Shown: in pieces, positions 21,577-36,479 of the stretch
Layout: each line of letters opens with the position of its first letter
How positions within the stretch are numbered: position 1 is the stretch's first letter
Source of the DNA: Notospermus geniculatus
Lineage: Eukaryota > Nemertea > Pilidiophora > Heteronemertea > Lineidae
Length of the DNA: 64,000 nucleotides
Assembly (NCBI GenBank): GCA_002633025.1
Contig: NMRB01000259.1
Location: 189,440-253,439, forward strand
Direction: 5' to 3'
Made by a program: the position numbers and the translations under genes
The notes under the pieces: generated by a model
What the model saw: only the letters and a program-made list of their open reading frames with translations
Database searches by the model: none
What the model was told of the DNA's origin: nothing

Positions 21577-24440
21577 TTGGACGCTGATGCATCGGGATCC
21601 ACTTCCCAATCCCATCACCATTTCGGTGCGCAAGCAGGTCATGGGCGTCGCCGTGGTAGTCATGGAAAGCGTCCTCTGATTTAATATTACATGTACAACC
21701 CCTTCATTTTCAGAGCAACTTGTCACTTGTCGATCTTGAACGAACCTCCCAGTTGTTTTGGCCAGCTCGCCATGTTTATACCGGTCGATATTGGAATAAA
21801 ACTATAGAAATACTACAGGGTGTCCCACAAAGTTCACCCTACCCCTATCAAAACGATAAGCCCCATGCAAGCACTTGTAAAAGCGATACTGTAGTATAAT
21901 TCATTCCTAAGTAAACCACTGCTTTGAACACAAAATACACTATTTTGTTTTTCTCCCATTTGTAATTCATATCATAAGTTGTTTCTTAGAAGTAATCAAC
22001 TCACTTGACCTACATGTAGTTGCATCATTATATTTTTACATTCTCGACATCATACATTCTTCGGTAAATTGTGCCAACACATACAAAGCGATGGTATAGG
22101 TGTCGTTGGCTCTGCTGCGCGTGCTGTCTACGACACTTGGAATGATTTCCTTTCCCCATCTGCTGACATGGAACTCCCTCTCCGTTCAGAATCAAAAGCT
22201 TCTGCTGGAATGAACAGAGGGCACTGTAGACAGCCGCGGCCTGTTGCGCATCCTTGAACAATTCTTTATCTCATTTTGCGGTAAGTTCACTTGTGATCTC
22301 TTGACGAGTATCTTTCAACACGGTACGTAATTCTCTACCGAAAATGTGCTACACTCACCTGAACCTATTTGCACCTGCTTGTGAAGAATAGGATTGCTTG
22401 TACGGAAAGGTGCTGCAGACAAGTTTAAAAAACGCTTTCTTCTTGTCGAGAGATCATGTCACTCAGAAGTTTTTCGGCGAAGTTGTTACATCGATGATTT
22501 TGCTTCTGGAAGAACAGTGCAACAACTTTGAAATGTTGGAATATTTGAAAGCAAAAGTCTGAATCATTTTGCTTGTGAACTAACATTTAATCTTTCGGAA
22601 CTCAGTGGATTTTGAAATGGAAATATATGTAATTTTACCGGGGAACTAGACGTTGGATAGAGAGCGAAGGTAAGATCTTTTCCTTTTTAAAACAACACTA
22701 AATTATAATAGTCCATGTTTAGGAATTGACGGCAAAGAAAACTTTCTCCCGTCGATACTTTAGTTTGTAGGGTCAGTTCGGCAGATATGCTTTACCTCAA
22801 TAACTTACAGGGACATGTAGTAGGTAAGATACATGTAGTAGGCCTGAGGTTTTGGCGTGATTGTGTTTTTCTTGTTGTCAAGTAGGCCTACGTACCGTAC
22901 GTACGTACGGGAAGGGCACCTGGCAGCTCAGTGTTTGTTTATTCTGAGGGCAATGACTTAAGAAGAAACCACCTACTTCTTAAACAAAGTGAAAAAGTAC
23001 AGTACTATTGTAGTGTTAAGAAATGGAACCCACATAAGAGTGCAGTACTTATTTTTATAGACACCTTAGGCTTTTCCAGCTGGTAAGTAGCTGTACCAAG
23101 GACTGGTGGACATCTTTCACTGTTCCTTCCCCATCCCTTCGCGAACGATCCCACCCGTCCTCGTGTTACTGACCGCAATTATTCACGCCATCACCGTTCC
23201 CTGATTTCGTCGACTCAATTCGTGCGTAAAATCGGATGTCTCAATCAATCGTGATATATTCACCGGTCATTCCAAGTCTTAATTATCGATGGGATCACCA
23301 TTCCTGATATGACAGCTGGCCAACCTTTAGTTTGGAGAGTCTCTGAGGTGAATTATAAGTATATTTGCTCTGCGTTATTCAGTTTAAGACTCGCGAATGT
23401 TATAAATCGAATTATTGCATTAATAAATTGGGAGTTTTGTCCACTACGTATGTACTGATTTTTCCGCTGGGCGGGTACCTTGTAAAATGTGCTGCCAAGA
23501 GTGTGGTGTAATGAAGAGGGCGCCGTATACTATAGCACCACATGGCGTCGCTGCGAGCGTTATGACCGAAATTTCTTTTTTTTTCTAACGTTATTTCCAT
23601 TTATTTCTGGCATGAAAATAACCCGTGTGTTTTGGCCACTCGATCCTGTAGCAGATGAAATTTTCTTTTTAAATCTCATTACTAATTTTTTCTTAAAATA
23701 AGATAGGATGGCGATAATAGCAACGTTTTTGTGTCACTACATGTACTTCTGTAGAAAAATGTAGAGGCCATTTTCTCATGACGCAACGTCAACACCTATA
23801 AAATGACGTCGCTAAGGCCACATCGCTCGCAGCGCCGACCTGTCGGGATAAACAAATTATCGCCATCCTCATTAGTTTTCTCTCTAGAATTGTAGGATTG
23901 AAGCTTCTATTCTGCAGTTTAATCCGAGGTAGCCTCCTCTCCCAATCAGGAAGATCTCGATCAGTCAGAGGCAGATTATCGTTCACTGTCAAGTAAAGCC
24001 GATGCCACTAACGGTCGATTAATTGCGATATTATGTGATAAACAAACTTTCACATGTTTGAAGTAAGTTACAAATCTGAAATTAACACGGACTCAGAGAA
24101 TGTTTTAATGCAGATGTCCGTACTCTGTAAACGTAATCGGATATTGACTGTTGGTTTAGAAAACTGTCATCGTGACAATAATTCGTTCCACCGCGCCTTA
24201 TGATTAATGTTGGGAGAGTAAATATTAGTTTTTGCGAATTAGTTGATTACAAGCGCTAAGATTTGCCTTTATCCTAGTCAGGTGAATCAATTGCTCACTC
24301 TCTTTTCGCAGATTCCGCTTCTAAACTACGCCAATACGACAGTTTTATACGCACACTTGCAGTTGGAGTAGTTGCTGTCAGCTGTAGTTACAGTGTGGAC
24401 TGTGATTATCGAGACAGGCCAGTTATAGAGGTTCTTCACA
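21577..24440. other. Cytidine deaminase 3' flank and non-coding DNA
   Basis: Holds the 3' UTR (to just after AATAAA at 21795) and then DNA shared with 32453-36282 apart from insertions in the other copy. Short frames shared by both copies (22028-22261 minus; 22385-22570 minus) are not supported as genes, because indels between copies break them. A run of CGTACGTACGTACG lies at 22892-22907. Confidence 0.45.
21795..21800 (+). terminator. Poly(A) signal AATAAA of cytidine deaminase copy A
   Basis: AATAAA lies 219 bases after the stop codon and is also present at the matching place in copy B (32671-32676). Confidence 0.55.
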
Positions 24441-24637
24441 TGACGTCACATTTCCATGACAACACAATGCCGCCATATTGTCCGTTTACATGTCAAGCGA
24501 CGTCACGACATGAACACAGCGTCAACACACAGATCGTGACTTCAAAATGTCATGACGTGACAGTTTTGACGTCATCGCCGGCGATTTGACGGCCAACATG
24601 GCCGATTCTTTGCAGTCACGTTACCATTGTGACGTCA
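24441..24637. promoter_or_regulatory. Cluster of CRE-type sites (TGACGTCA)
   Basis: Full palindromic TGACGTCA occurs at 24441-24448, 24567-24574 and 24630-24637. Near-sites are CGACGTCA (about 24499) and TGACGTGA (24553). This is far above chance for an 8-mer in 200 bp. CREB/ATF bZIP proteins bind this sequence. GCCGCCATATTG (24469) resembles a YY1 site. An ATG in good context (GCCAACATGGCC, 24598) follows, but its short frame differs between copies only by amino-acid-changing bases, so it is not clearly coding. Confidence 0.55.
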
Positions 24638-24988
24638 GTGAAGAACCTCTGCAGCACACCCTAGATTATTTAACGGCCCTCGTTGAAAATTGTTTCTTGA
24701 CGTGTCCCTCTCTGCTGGGTGCGATACGTTTACCAGTGATAACTTCATTTGCACGATCCAATTTCGCCCATGATTGATGGTAACCAGTGACGAACAAGGC
24801 AGTGATTGATTTCACAGCTGTACCTCGATGTCAATTGTGCCTGGTTAATCTCTTCATTAATGTACCTTTTGATAGCTGAGAGCAGACATTTCATGTTAGA
24901 CAGGACGTAACGTGACATCCCCTGTCACCCAGCTGATACTGTTCACTCTTTCAGGCCTTCATTTCTGCACATGCACCATTTCTGCAAA

Positions 24989-25093
24989 TTGCATCCTCCC
25001 ACAGCAGGGCTTTGGTCTCGTTCTTCTTCATACACTCCACACAGAGTGGATGAAGAGGAGCGAGGTAAAACCCCTGCTGTGGGAGGATGGCAA
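24989..25093. other. 105-nt imperfect hairpin conserved in both copies
   Basis: Arm words CATCCTCCCACAGCAGGG and CCCCTGCTGTGGGAGGATGG pair at the base. CTCGTTCTTCTTCAT and ATGAAGAGGAGCGAG pair further in. It could be a transcribed hairpin RNA or a small MITE. No flanking duplication is clear. The matching hairpin is at 36831-36935. Confidence 0.55.
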
Positions 25094-26570
25094 ATTGCTT
25101 TTTCAGCTTTCGCATCATGTCGGCCACTATTTGCTTCCATCTTCTTCTTTCGCCTCCTGAAATGTTTCCTGTTATTCAAACAATAATAAAAGTGTTTGTT
25201 TCTCTGGTCGTGTTCAGTCGTCAAAACAGTATATCTTAACCGCCGAAGGTGTATTTGATGTTTCGCTCGAGGTAGTATGTTTATGGTGAAGGTATACCTG
25301 GCGTGTCTGGTATAAAAAAGATGGGCCGTTTGTTACTTATTGTTTGTGATTTGGTGCATTGCGTAGCCCTAATGAGTGAATAGTTTTTCTGAGTACAGGA
25401 GAATAATAGTTCTGCATTCAAACCAAAGGCTAAATGTTTATGTGCTATGGGTAAAGAACAGTGTCCCGGTGTAACGTTTACTGCCACATTTTCGGCAGAA
25501 ATATGAACATCTCTGTGCGTCTTCGCTGTGATATCAGTTTAATGGCGCTTCAATATTCCTATTTACTTCTACATTTTCAAAAAACGGTTGCCATGGTAAC
25601 ATTTTGGCGATTTACAAAAAACTGACCACTCGACTAAAGAAGCACCCGCGAAAATCTTGACCTCCTGAAACCCCTCTTTCATAATTTGTATAGTTTAGTC
25701 GGGACTCTCTCATGCACAAAAAAAACACCTACATGTATATCAGTTCAGTCTATGAATAATAACAAAAAAAGGGTAAAACGATGAAAATGTGCCACACTTG
25801 GAAAGTTCCTTCAACGCCAACCCTATTGGCTTTCTGAGAGTGCTAGATTAATAATAGGTCGACGTGTGTCAAGTAATATTGGCGCCATATCTGTCGCAAG
25901 ACGTAAACTGTTGATCGCGGGAGAACAATAAATGATTCATATTAGCTAAATTGGGAGGAAATAACGTGGAACTCCGCCGTTGACGTGACATGGATGCAAA
26001 TCGTGACAAACGGACACTGGATGTTGGTTGTTTGCCTGAAATGACCCTTTGGTTGTCGGGGGACGCGCCCTTTTGCAATGGGATCTTGCTTAGCTCAAAT
26101 TACACTGCTGTGTTTTATCATCAAAATTGGACACATATATTCATGGAATTGACTTGAAACTGCAGCTGTGACGGAAGAGGACTCCCAGACGCCAAGCCCG
26201 GAGCGCTTTTTTTTGTCAGGAGGATGGTCTACTTAAATATTCCACTCGGCCCCAAGATCTAAGATGCTAAAACCCAAAGAAACTAATCTCTTGATGAAAT
26301 TCATTTATTGCAATAGAATTCATTTCGTTTTGGCTTAATTCTTCGTGATCTGCAACATTTCAAGTGCGAGTGCGGTGTCCAATTCTTTGAGTCACAACAT
26401 CTTGAAATTTAAGTCACGATCGTCAATTTGCAACACGCAAAAACCATTTGTAGATTATTCAAAGACATTGATGGCTAATCACGTAATTTAGATCGCTCCT
26501 CATCAAAAAAGGAATTGCAGATGCACAAATGTTACAGCTCGTTTTCATGCACATCGGGTTCGCCACTACT
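25094..26570. other. Non-coding stretch, no gene seen
   Basis: The part up to about 25918 matches the other copy (36936-38648, which carries an 877-bp insertion). From 25919 on it has no partner in the window. No exon or RNA gene is recognised. Confidence 0.45.
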
Positions 26571-27184
26571 CGATGGGGTAAGAAGACCTTCACCCACGCA
26601 CAGTTTCCTTGAAAACAACAACTTCTGATTAACAACCGATCATCATATCAACAGGTAACACCAACCGACAAGTTACTCAGAGATATTTGCCATGTTTACT
26701 GCTCGTTCTGCGTTCCGAGGTTCGTTTTCCCGGCTGAGATCTACACGTAAAGTCATGACCATCGATCACCGCGCTTGGTACCTACACCTGATTTCATTCC
26801 AAGGCTAACTTGTTGAACATCGCTGATCGATGACTTTTCAGCTGCGCCTGGTTCATCGACTTTGCCTTTCATTACCCCAACCTGTGTGATTAGAGGCAAA
26901 CAAAAGAAGTTCGACATCTTGGCTCGCATGGTATTGACCTCACCGCAACTAAGGTACTACTTCTTGTCTCTGGTCATTAGTGCGGATATGATTCGCCCCG
27001 AGGGCGTGAACGACAACAAGAACAGGACGAAATAATTATCACATTGCGGATTGCTTTTTAAAGGTTTGGCCTTGCCGGTCAGCTGGCACCTAATCTGATG
27101 AGCATCAGTGGACCAAAGGTCATAATTTCCTTAACCGACTGCGGAGAATGACAGCGACCTGAAGTCGTTATCATTCGCACAATA

Positions 27185-27584
27185 GCGAGGTTTAGCACCT
27201 TTCCGATTCTGACTCCGACTTCAACTAGGAGAATGAACTACAGTTCGCTATGGACATCCTTGATAAAAACGATTTGATAGACGTTTTCAAATCGTCAAAC
27301 ACCATAAATTGAAGGCAGAAAACTTTGGCCTTATAAATCGGAAGTGCGGATAAATAATGAATATTGAAGTCGTAATCCAAGTCGTTAGACTTGAAACACG
27401 ACTGTGATATTTGCGATTTATGTGCACTTCCGATTACGAGTCAAAATTATTCTGCCACAAAGTTATGGCATTTACAATTTGCAAATGCCTATCAAATCTT
27501 TTTTATCAAGGATGTCTCCAGCGGACTGCAATTCATTCTGGTAGTTGAAGCTGGAGTCGGAGTCGGAATGGTGCTAAACCTCGC
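27185..27584. mobile_element. ~400-bp inverted-repeat element with ~100-bp arms, copy 1
   Basis: The left arm begins GCGAGGTTTAGCACCTTTCC and continues with GACTCCGACTTCAACTA. The right arm mirrors it, ending GGTGCTAAACCTCGC. A second inner symmetry surrounds the AAGTCGT words near 27370-27400. No coding region. Confidence 0.75.
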
Positions 27585-28653
27585 AAGTGACTCATGAGCT
27601 AGGACCACAAAACAGAGTGCTCAGTGTATTTGGCAGATCGTTATCTCGGTCGTAGCCGAACTGGCTTTGACCAGAATTATAGCCCAGCGCATCAGCGAAA
27701 AAAGGACGCTACCGTCCACACTAGCGATCCCCTCATGAAAAACGAATCACCCGCATGATTAGTTTTCATTTTTCTCTCGTGTAGGCTACATCACATAATC
27801 TGTCATTAGTCAACTAGTATCATCATTTTTTCTACAATATTCGCCAACGAATCATCTGTAATTGGGTCTGAGGTTATTTTAGGGATGCCCATTTTGTTTT
27901 TGCGTAGCTTCCTAACGAGTTTTCTTGGGGTAATAGCTAAGTCGATGCCGGTCGTTACTCAGAGGTACATGTAGGCCTATCCCATCCACGGCCTGATCTA
28001 ACACACACTTTTTGGGAGGCTGCAAAAACACGATGGGGTAAGAAGACCTTCACCCACGCACAGTTTCCTTGAAAACAACAACTTCTGATTAACAACCGAT
28101 CATCATATCAACAGGTAACACCCGACAAGTTACTCAGAGATATTTGCCATGTTTACTGCTCGTTCTGCCTTCCGTTTTCGTTTTCCCGGCTGAGATCTAC
28201 ACGTAAAGTCATGACCATCGATCACCGCGCTTGGTACCTACACCTGATTCCATTCCAAGGCTAACTTGTTGAACATCGCTGATCGATGGCTTTTCAGCTG
28301 CGCCTGGTTCATCGACCTTGCCTTTCATTACCCCAACCTGTGTGATTAGAGGCAAACAAAAGAAGTTCGACATGTGACTTACAGCTGGGACATCTTGGCT
28401 CGCATGGTATTGACCTCACCGCAACTAAGGTACTACTTCTTGTCTCTGGTCATTAGTGCGGATAAGATTCGCCCCGAGGCCGTGAACGACAACAAGAACT
28501 GGACGAAATAATTATCACATTGCGGATTGCTTTTTAAAGGTTTGGCCTTGCCGGTCAGCTGGCACCTAATCTGATGAGCATCAGCGGACCAAAGGTCATA
28601 ATTTCGACTGTGGAGAATGACAGCGACCTGAAGTCGTTATCATTCGCACAATA

Positions 28654-29047
28654 GCGAGGTTTAGCACCTTTCCGATTCTGACTCCGACTTCAACTAGGAG
28701 AATGAACTACAGTTCGCTATGGACATCCTTGATAAAAACGATTTGATAGACGTTTTCAAATCGTCAAACACCATAAATTGAAGAAAAATTTGGCCTTATA
28801 AATCGGAAGTGCGGATAAATAATGAATATTGAAGTCGTAATCCAAGTCGTTAGACTTGAAACACGACTGTGATATTTGCGATTTATGTGCACTTCCGATT
28901 ACGAGTCAAAATTATTCTGCCACAAAGTTATGGCATTTTACAATTTGCAAATGCCTATCAAATCATTTTTATCAAGGATGTCTACAGCGGACTGCAATTC
29001 ATTCTGGTAGTTGAAGCTGGAGTCGGAGTCGGAGTCGGAAAGCTCGC
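28654..29047. mobile_element. Same inverted-repeat element, copy 2, with a shortened right end
   Basis: Matches copy 1, but the right arm has lost about 10 bases (GGAAAGCTCGC replaces GGAATGGTGCTAAACCTCGC) and one extra GGAGTC triplet pair is present. Confidence 0.75.
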
Positions 29048-29442
29048 AAGTGACTCATCAGCTAGGACCACAAAACAGAGTGCTCAGTGTATTTGGCAGA
29101 TCGTTATCTCGGTCGTAGCCGAACTGGCTTTCACCAGAATTATAGCCCAGCGCATCAGCGAAAAAAGGACGCTACGGTCCACACTAGCGATCCCCTCATG
29201 AAAAACGAAACACCCGCATGATTAGTTTTCATTTTTCTCTCGTGTAGGCTACATCACATAATCTGTCATTAGTCAACTAGTATCATCATTTTTTCTACAA
29301 TATTCGCCAACGAATCATCTGTAATTGGCTCTGAGGTTATTTTAGGGATGCCCATTTTGTTTTTGCGTAGCTTCCTAACGAGTTTTCTTGGGGTAATAGC
29401 TAAGTCGATGCCGGTCGTTGCTCAGAGGTACAGGTATCCAAT

Positions 29443-29783
29443 CCACGGCCTGATCTGACACATTAACTTTTTGGGAGGCTGCAAAAACAATGTTATCGTC
29501 ATAAAATCGACTTGATATTTCACACACATACGTACAGACATATACTTTAACATATAAAAATGGTCTCATAACAATCAAAACTTCTCTTCATGGAAATAAA
29601 CGGGTGACTTTGAGAGCAAACCTGCCCGGTCAACAAAGCATTCATATCCCATCCACGGCCTGATCTGACACACTAACTTTTTGGGAGGCTACAAAACAAT
29701 GTTATCGTCATAAAATCGACTTGATATTTCACACACATACGTACAGACATATACTTTAACATATAAAAATGGTCTCACAACAA
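29443..29783. repeat. 211-bp satellite, left part of the array
   Basis: About one and a half monomers with the markers GGCCTGATCTGACACA, TTTTTGGGAGGCTGCAAAAA and GGTGACTTTGAGAGCAAA. It breaks off at CTCACAACAA before the N at 29784; the array resumes at 38650. Confidence 0.85.
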
Positions 29784-29784
29784 N
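29784..29784. other. Single-N scaffold joint inside the satellite
   Basis: Satellite on the left, cytidine deaminase leader on the right. Confidence 0.8.
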
Positions 29785-29837
29785 AGGCAACGGTATTTGC
29801 TCGACGTTCGGGACGAGGGAGCGCACGTAGTAGAAAC

Positions 29838-32452
<2,615 letters not shown>

Positions 32453-32670
32453 TTGGACGCTGATGTATCGGGATCCACTTCCCAATCCCATCACCATTTC
32501 GGTGCGCAAGCAGGTCATGGGCGTCGCCGTGGTAGTCATGGAAAGCATCCTCTGATTTAATATTACATGTACAACCCCTTCATTTTCAGAGCAACTTGTC
32601 ACTTGTCGATCGTGATCGAACCTCCCAGTTGTTTTGGCCAGCTCGCCATGTTTATACCGGTCGATATTGG

Positions 32671-32676
32671 AATAAA
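32671..32676 (+). terminator. Poly(A) signal AATAAA of cytidine deaminase copy B
   Basis: Same position relative to the stop as in copy A. Confidence 0.55.
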
Positions 32677-32765
32677 ACTATAGAAATGTTACAGGGTGTC
32701 CCACAAAGTTCACCCTACCCCCATCAAAACGGTAGGCCCCATGCAAGCACTTGTAAAAGCAATAC

Positions 32766-33538
32766 CATTACAAGAAGTTTCTTCAACGAGCGATGACGTC
32801 ATCAGCCTAATGGTTAAGCAGTGCATTTTCCGGGTATTTTTACTGATCAAAGTTATTTTATTCGAAACAGAGTGGCGATCGTAAACCAGTTCGCTCGGGA
32901 AATAAAAGTTTTGGATGTTCTCTACGTCCATACTGCTTCTGGGATTTTTCTGATTTTATCCTCCGCCGTCATTATCCTTGTTTTGAAACCCTGTTGAATG
33001 CCATTTTAATGGTAAAATCGGGGATTCCCTCGAAAAACAGCAGAGTGTCTGGGGATTCCCCAATGATAAACAATTTACGAGGGGTGGAATTAATCTGGTT
33101 CGACCGTATATCAAAGGCTTTGATATTTCTTCAGACATCAGTGAAAATTTCATTTTGATCAGTTGTGCCTTTGTCCCGTCAATTTTGTCTTGAAAATCTC
33201 AACCTGCAGTGCTGACATGGACTAGTCCATTATTCAGAGGGGTGATGGTTGTTCGTCCAAAAATCCAGGCTATCCACTAGCTTGAATTTAAGGACTCCCC
33301 GCCTCGAAAACCCGAAAACAGCATTAGGCCTCGTCCGGAACCCCTGATAAAACCCATTTGGCCCATATTTGTTTTGGCTGTGGCATTCTTATCGTGACAT
33401 CGACTGCGAAAGCCTCAGACACCGCGCCATGGCTATTGTAATAGGTGAGTCCATCGAGTCCACTGTGTTCTAATTTTAGAATCGAATGACTTCAGTGATC
33501 TAAGAATAGATCAACTCCGCGTGAAACTTCTTGTAATG
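32766..33538. mobile_element. 773-bp inverted-terminal element present only in copy B
   Basis: Ends are CATTACAAGAAGTTTC and GAAACTTCTTGTAATG. Copy A reads straight through at GCGATACTGTAGTATAA (21883-21899), so there is a clean insertion with no obvious target duplication. The interior has no transposase-like frame. It contains an exon-like ATG plus donor at 33429-33444 (GCCATGGCTATTGTAATAG then GTGAGT). Confidence 0.7.
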
Positions 33539-36282
33539 TGTAGTATAATTCATTCCTAAGTAAACCACTGCTTTGAACAAAAAATACAGTATTTTGTTTT
33601 TCCCTATTTGTAATTCATTACTGATCATCAGTTGTTTCTCCTAGAAAATAGTCATCAACTCACACTTGACATACGTACATGTAGTTGCATCATTATTTTT
33701 ACATTCTCGACATCATACATTCTTCGGTAAATTGCGCAAACACATACAAAGCGATGATATAGGTGTCGTTGGCTCTGCTGCGCGTGCAGTCTACGACACT
33801 TGGAATGACTTCCTTTCCCCATCTGCTGACATGGAATTCCCTCTCCGTTCAGAATCAAAAGCTTCTGCTGGAATGAACAGAGGGCACTGTAGACAGCCGC
33901 GGCCTGTTGCGCATCCTTGAACAATTCTTTATCTCATTTTGCGGTAAGTTCACTTGTGATCTCTTGTCGAGTATCTTTCAACACGGTACGTAATTCTCTA
34001 CCAAAAATGTGCTACACTCACCTGAACCTATTTGCACCTGCTTGTGAAGAATAGGATTGCTTGTACGGAAAGGTGCTGTAGACAAGTTTAAAAACGCTTT
34101 CTTCTTGTCGAGAGATCATGTCACTCAGAAGTTTTTCGGTGAAGTTGTTACATCGATGATTTTGCTTCTGGAAGAACAGTGCAACAACTTTGAAATGTTG
34201 GAATATTTGAAAACAAAAGTCTGAATCATTTTGCTTGTGAACTAACATTTAATCTTTCGGAAATCGGTGGATTTTGAAATGGAAATATATACAATTTTAC
34301 CGGGGAACTAGAGGTCGGATAGAGAGCGAAGGTAAGATCTTTTCCTTTTTAAAATAACACTAAATTATAATAGTCAGAATTATAATAGTCCATGTTTAGG
34401 AACTGACGGCAAAGAAAACTTTCTCCCGTCGATACTTTAGTTTGTAGGGTCAGTTCGGCAGATATGCTTTACCTCAATAACTTACAGGGACATGTAGTAC
34501 AGGTCTGAGTTTTTGGCGTGATTGTGTTTTTCTTGCAGTCAAGTAGGCCTACGTACCGTACGTACGTACGTGAAGGGCACCTGGCAGCTCAGTGTTTGTT
34601 TATTCTGAGGGCGATGACTTAAGAAGAAATCACCTACTTCTTAAAGTGGAAAAGTACAGTATTGTTGTAGTGTTAAGAAATGGAACCCACATAAGAGTGC
34701 AGTACTTATTTTTTTGTTTGATACACTCAATAGATAGACACCTTAGGCTTTTCCAGCTGGTAAGTAGCTGTACCAAGGACTGGTGGACATCTTTCACTGT
34801 TCCTTCCCTATCCCTTCGCGAACGATCCCATCCGTCCTCGTGTTACTGACCGCAATTATTCACGCCATCACCGTTCCCTGATTTCGTCGACTCATTTCGT
34901 GCGTAAAATCGGATGTCTCAATCAATCGTGATATATTCACCGGTCATTCCCAGTCTTAATTATCGATGGGATCACCATTCCTGATATGACAGCTGGCCAA
35001 CCTTTAGTTTGGAGAGTCTCTGAGGTGAATTATAAGTTATTTGCTCTGCTTTATTCAGTTGTAGGCTAGGACTCTCGCAAGCGTTATAAATCGAATTATT
35101 GCATTTAATAAAATGGGAGTTTTGTCCACTACGTATGTACTGATTTTTCCGCCGGGCGTGTACCTGTTGCAGTTGTAAAACGTGCTGCCAAGAGTGTGGC
35201 ATGTTATGAGGAGGGCGCCGTACTAGCACCACATGGCGTCGCTGCGAGCGTTGTGAACGAAATTTCTTTTTTTAACGTTATTTCCAATTATTTCTGGCAT
35301 GAAAATAACCCGTGTGTTTTGGCCACTCGATCGTGTAGCAGATGAAATTTTCGTTTAATCTCATTACTAATTTTTTCTTAAAATAAGATAGGATGGCGAT
35401 AATAGCAACGTTTTTGTGTCACTACATGTATTTCTGTAGAAAAATGTAGAGGCCATTTTCTCATGACGCAACGTCAACACCTATTAAAAATGACGTCAAT
35501 GACGTCGCTAAGGCCACATCGCTCGCAGCGCCGACCTGTCGGGATAAACAAATTATCGCCATCCTCATTAGTTTTCTCTCTAGAATTGTCGTAGGATTGA
35601 AGCTTCTGCAGTTTAATCCGAGGTAGCCTCCTCTCCCCATCAGGAAGATCTCGATCAGTCAGCAGCAGATTATCGTTCACTGTCAAGTAAAGCCGATGCC
35701 ACTAACGGTCGATTAATTGCGATATTATGTGATAAACAAACTTTCACATGTCTGAAGTAAGTTACAAATCTGAAATTAACACGGACTCGGAGAATGTTTT
35801 AATGCAGATGTCCGTACTCTGTAAACGTAATCGGATATTGACTGTTAGTTTAGAAAACTGTCATCGTGACAATAATTCGTTCCACCGCGCCTTATGATTA
35901 ATGTTGGGAGAGTAAATATTAGTTTTTGCGAATTAGTTGATTACAAGCGCTAAGATTTGCCTTTATCCTAGTCAGGTGAATCAATTGCTCACTCTCTGTT
36001 CGTAGATTCCGCTTCTAACTACGCCAATACGTAGTTATAGTGTGAACTATGATCATCGAGACAGGCCAGTTAGGCTCCAGTTCCACAGAGTTCACGTTTA
36101 CACTTTTCACGCGCCACGCTTCACGTTTTCCTTTCGTTCCTCGATTCAGCGCACAACGAGACACACATTACCTGTCCTGTGGCATGCTTTCTCCGAGGAA
36201 CGAAAGGAAAACGTGAAGTGTAACGCGAGAAAAGTCTAAACGTGAACTCTATGGAACTGGAGCCTTATAGAGGTTCTTCACG
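33539..36282. other. Non-coding DNA matching 21890-24440 of copy A
   Basis: Alignable throughout with frequent small indels and substitutions. The inserted element at 36073-36264 is listed separately. No gene recognised. Confidence 0.45.
36073..36264. mobile_element. 192-bp MITE with TTA target duplication, only in copy B
   Basis: Ends GGCTCCAGTTCCACAGAGTT and its near mirror AACTCTATGGAACTGGAGCC, with TTA on each side (36070-36072, 36265-36267). Copy A has the empty site CAGTTATAGAGG (24421-24430). The 3-bp TTA duplication and GG...CC ends fit PIF/Harbinger-type MITEs. The inner arms (AACGTGAA against TTCACGTT) extend the hairpin. Confidence 0.85.
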
Positions 36283-36479
36283 TGACGTCACATTTCCATG
36301 ACAACACAATGCCGCCATATTGTCCGTTTACATGTCAAGCGACGTCACGACATGAACACAGCGTCAACACACAGATCGTGACTTCAAAATGTCATGACGT
36401 GGCAGTTTTGACGTCGTCGCCGGGCATTTGACGGCCAACATGGCCGATTCTTTGCAGTCACGTTACCGTTGTGACGTCA
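36283..36479. promoter_or_regulatory. CRE-type site cluster, copy B
   Basis: Matches 24441-24637. The outer TGACGTCA sites (36283-36290 and 36472-36479) are kept, while the middle one has become TGACGTCG and the near-site TGACGTGA has become TGACGTGG. Confidence 0.5.

Larger units (their letters stand above)
26571..29489. repeat. 1.46-kb direct tandem duplication
   Basis: Unit 1 (26571-28030) and unit 2 (28031-29489) both start CGATGGGGTAAGAAGACCTT and end GGGAGGCTGCAAAAACA, with small differences throughout. Each unit contains one copy of the 400-bp inverted-repeat element. The end of each unit is half a monomer of the 211-bp satellite, which then continues after unit 2. No N separates the units, so the duplication may be real. 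Confidence 0.85.

Noticed and set aside
22028-22570. Minus-strand exon pair (DAQQAAAVYSALCSFQQ... and NRFR/GTGAGT) shared by both copies
   Set aside because: A one-base length difference in a T run (22434 region against 34095 region) puts a stop in one copy, and inter-copy changes are not biased to silent sites.
24598-24777. ATG-led frame MADSLQSRY... downstream of the CRE cluster
   Set aside because: All three differences from the other copy change the amino acid, which argues against coding constraint; kept only as a possible promoter context.
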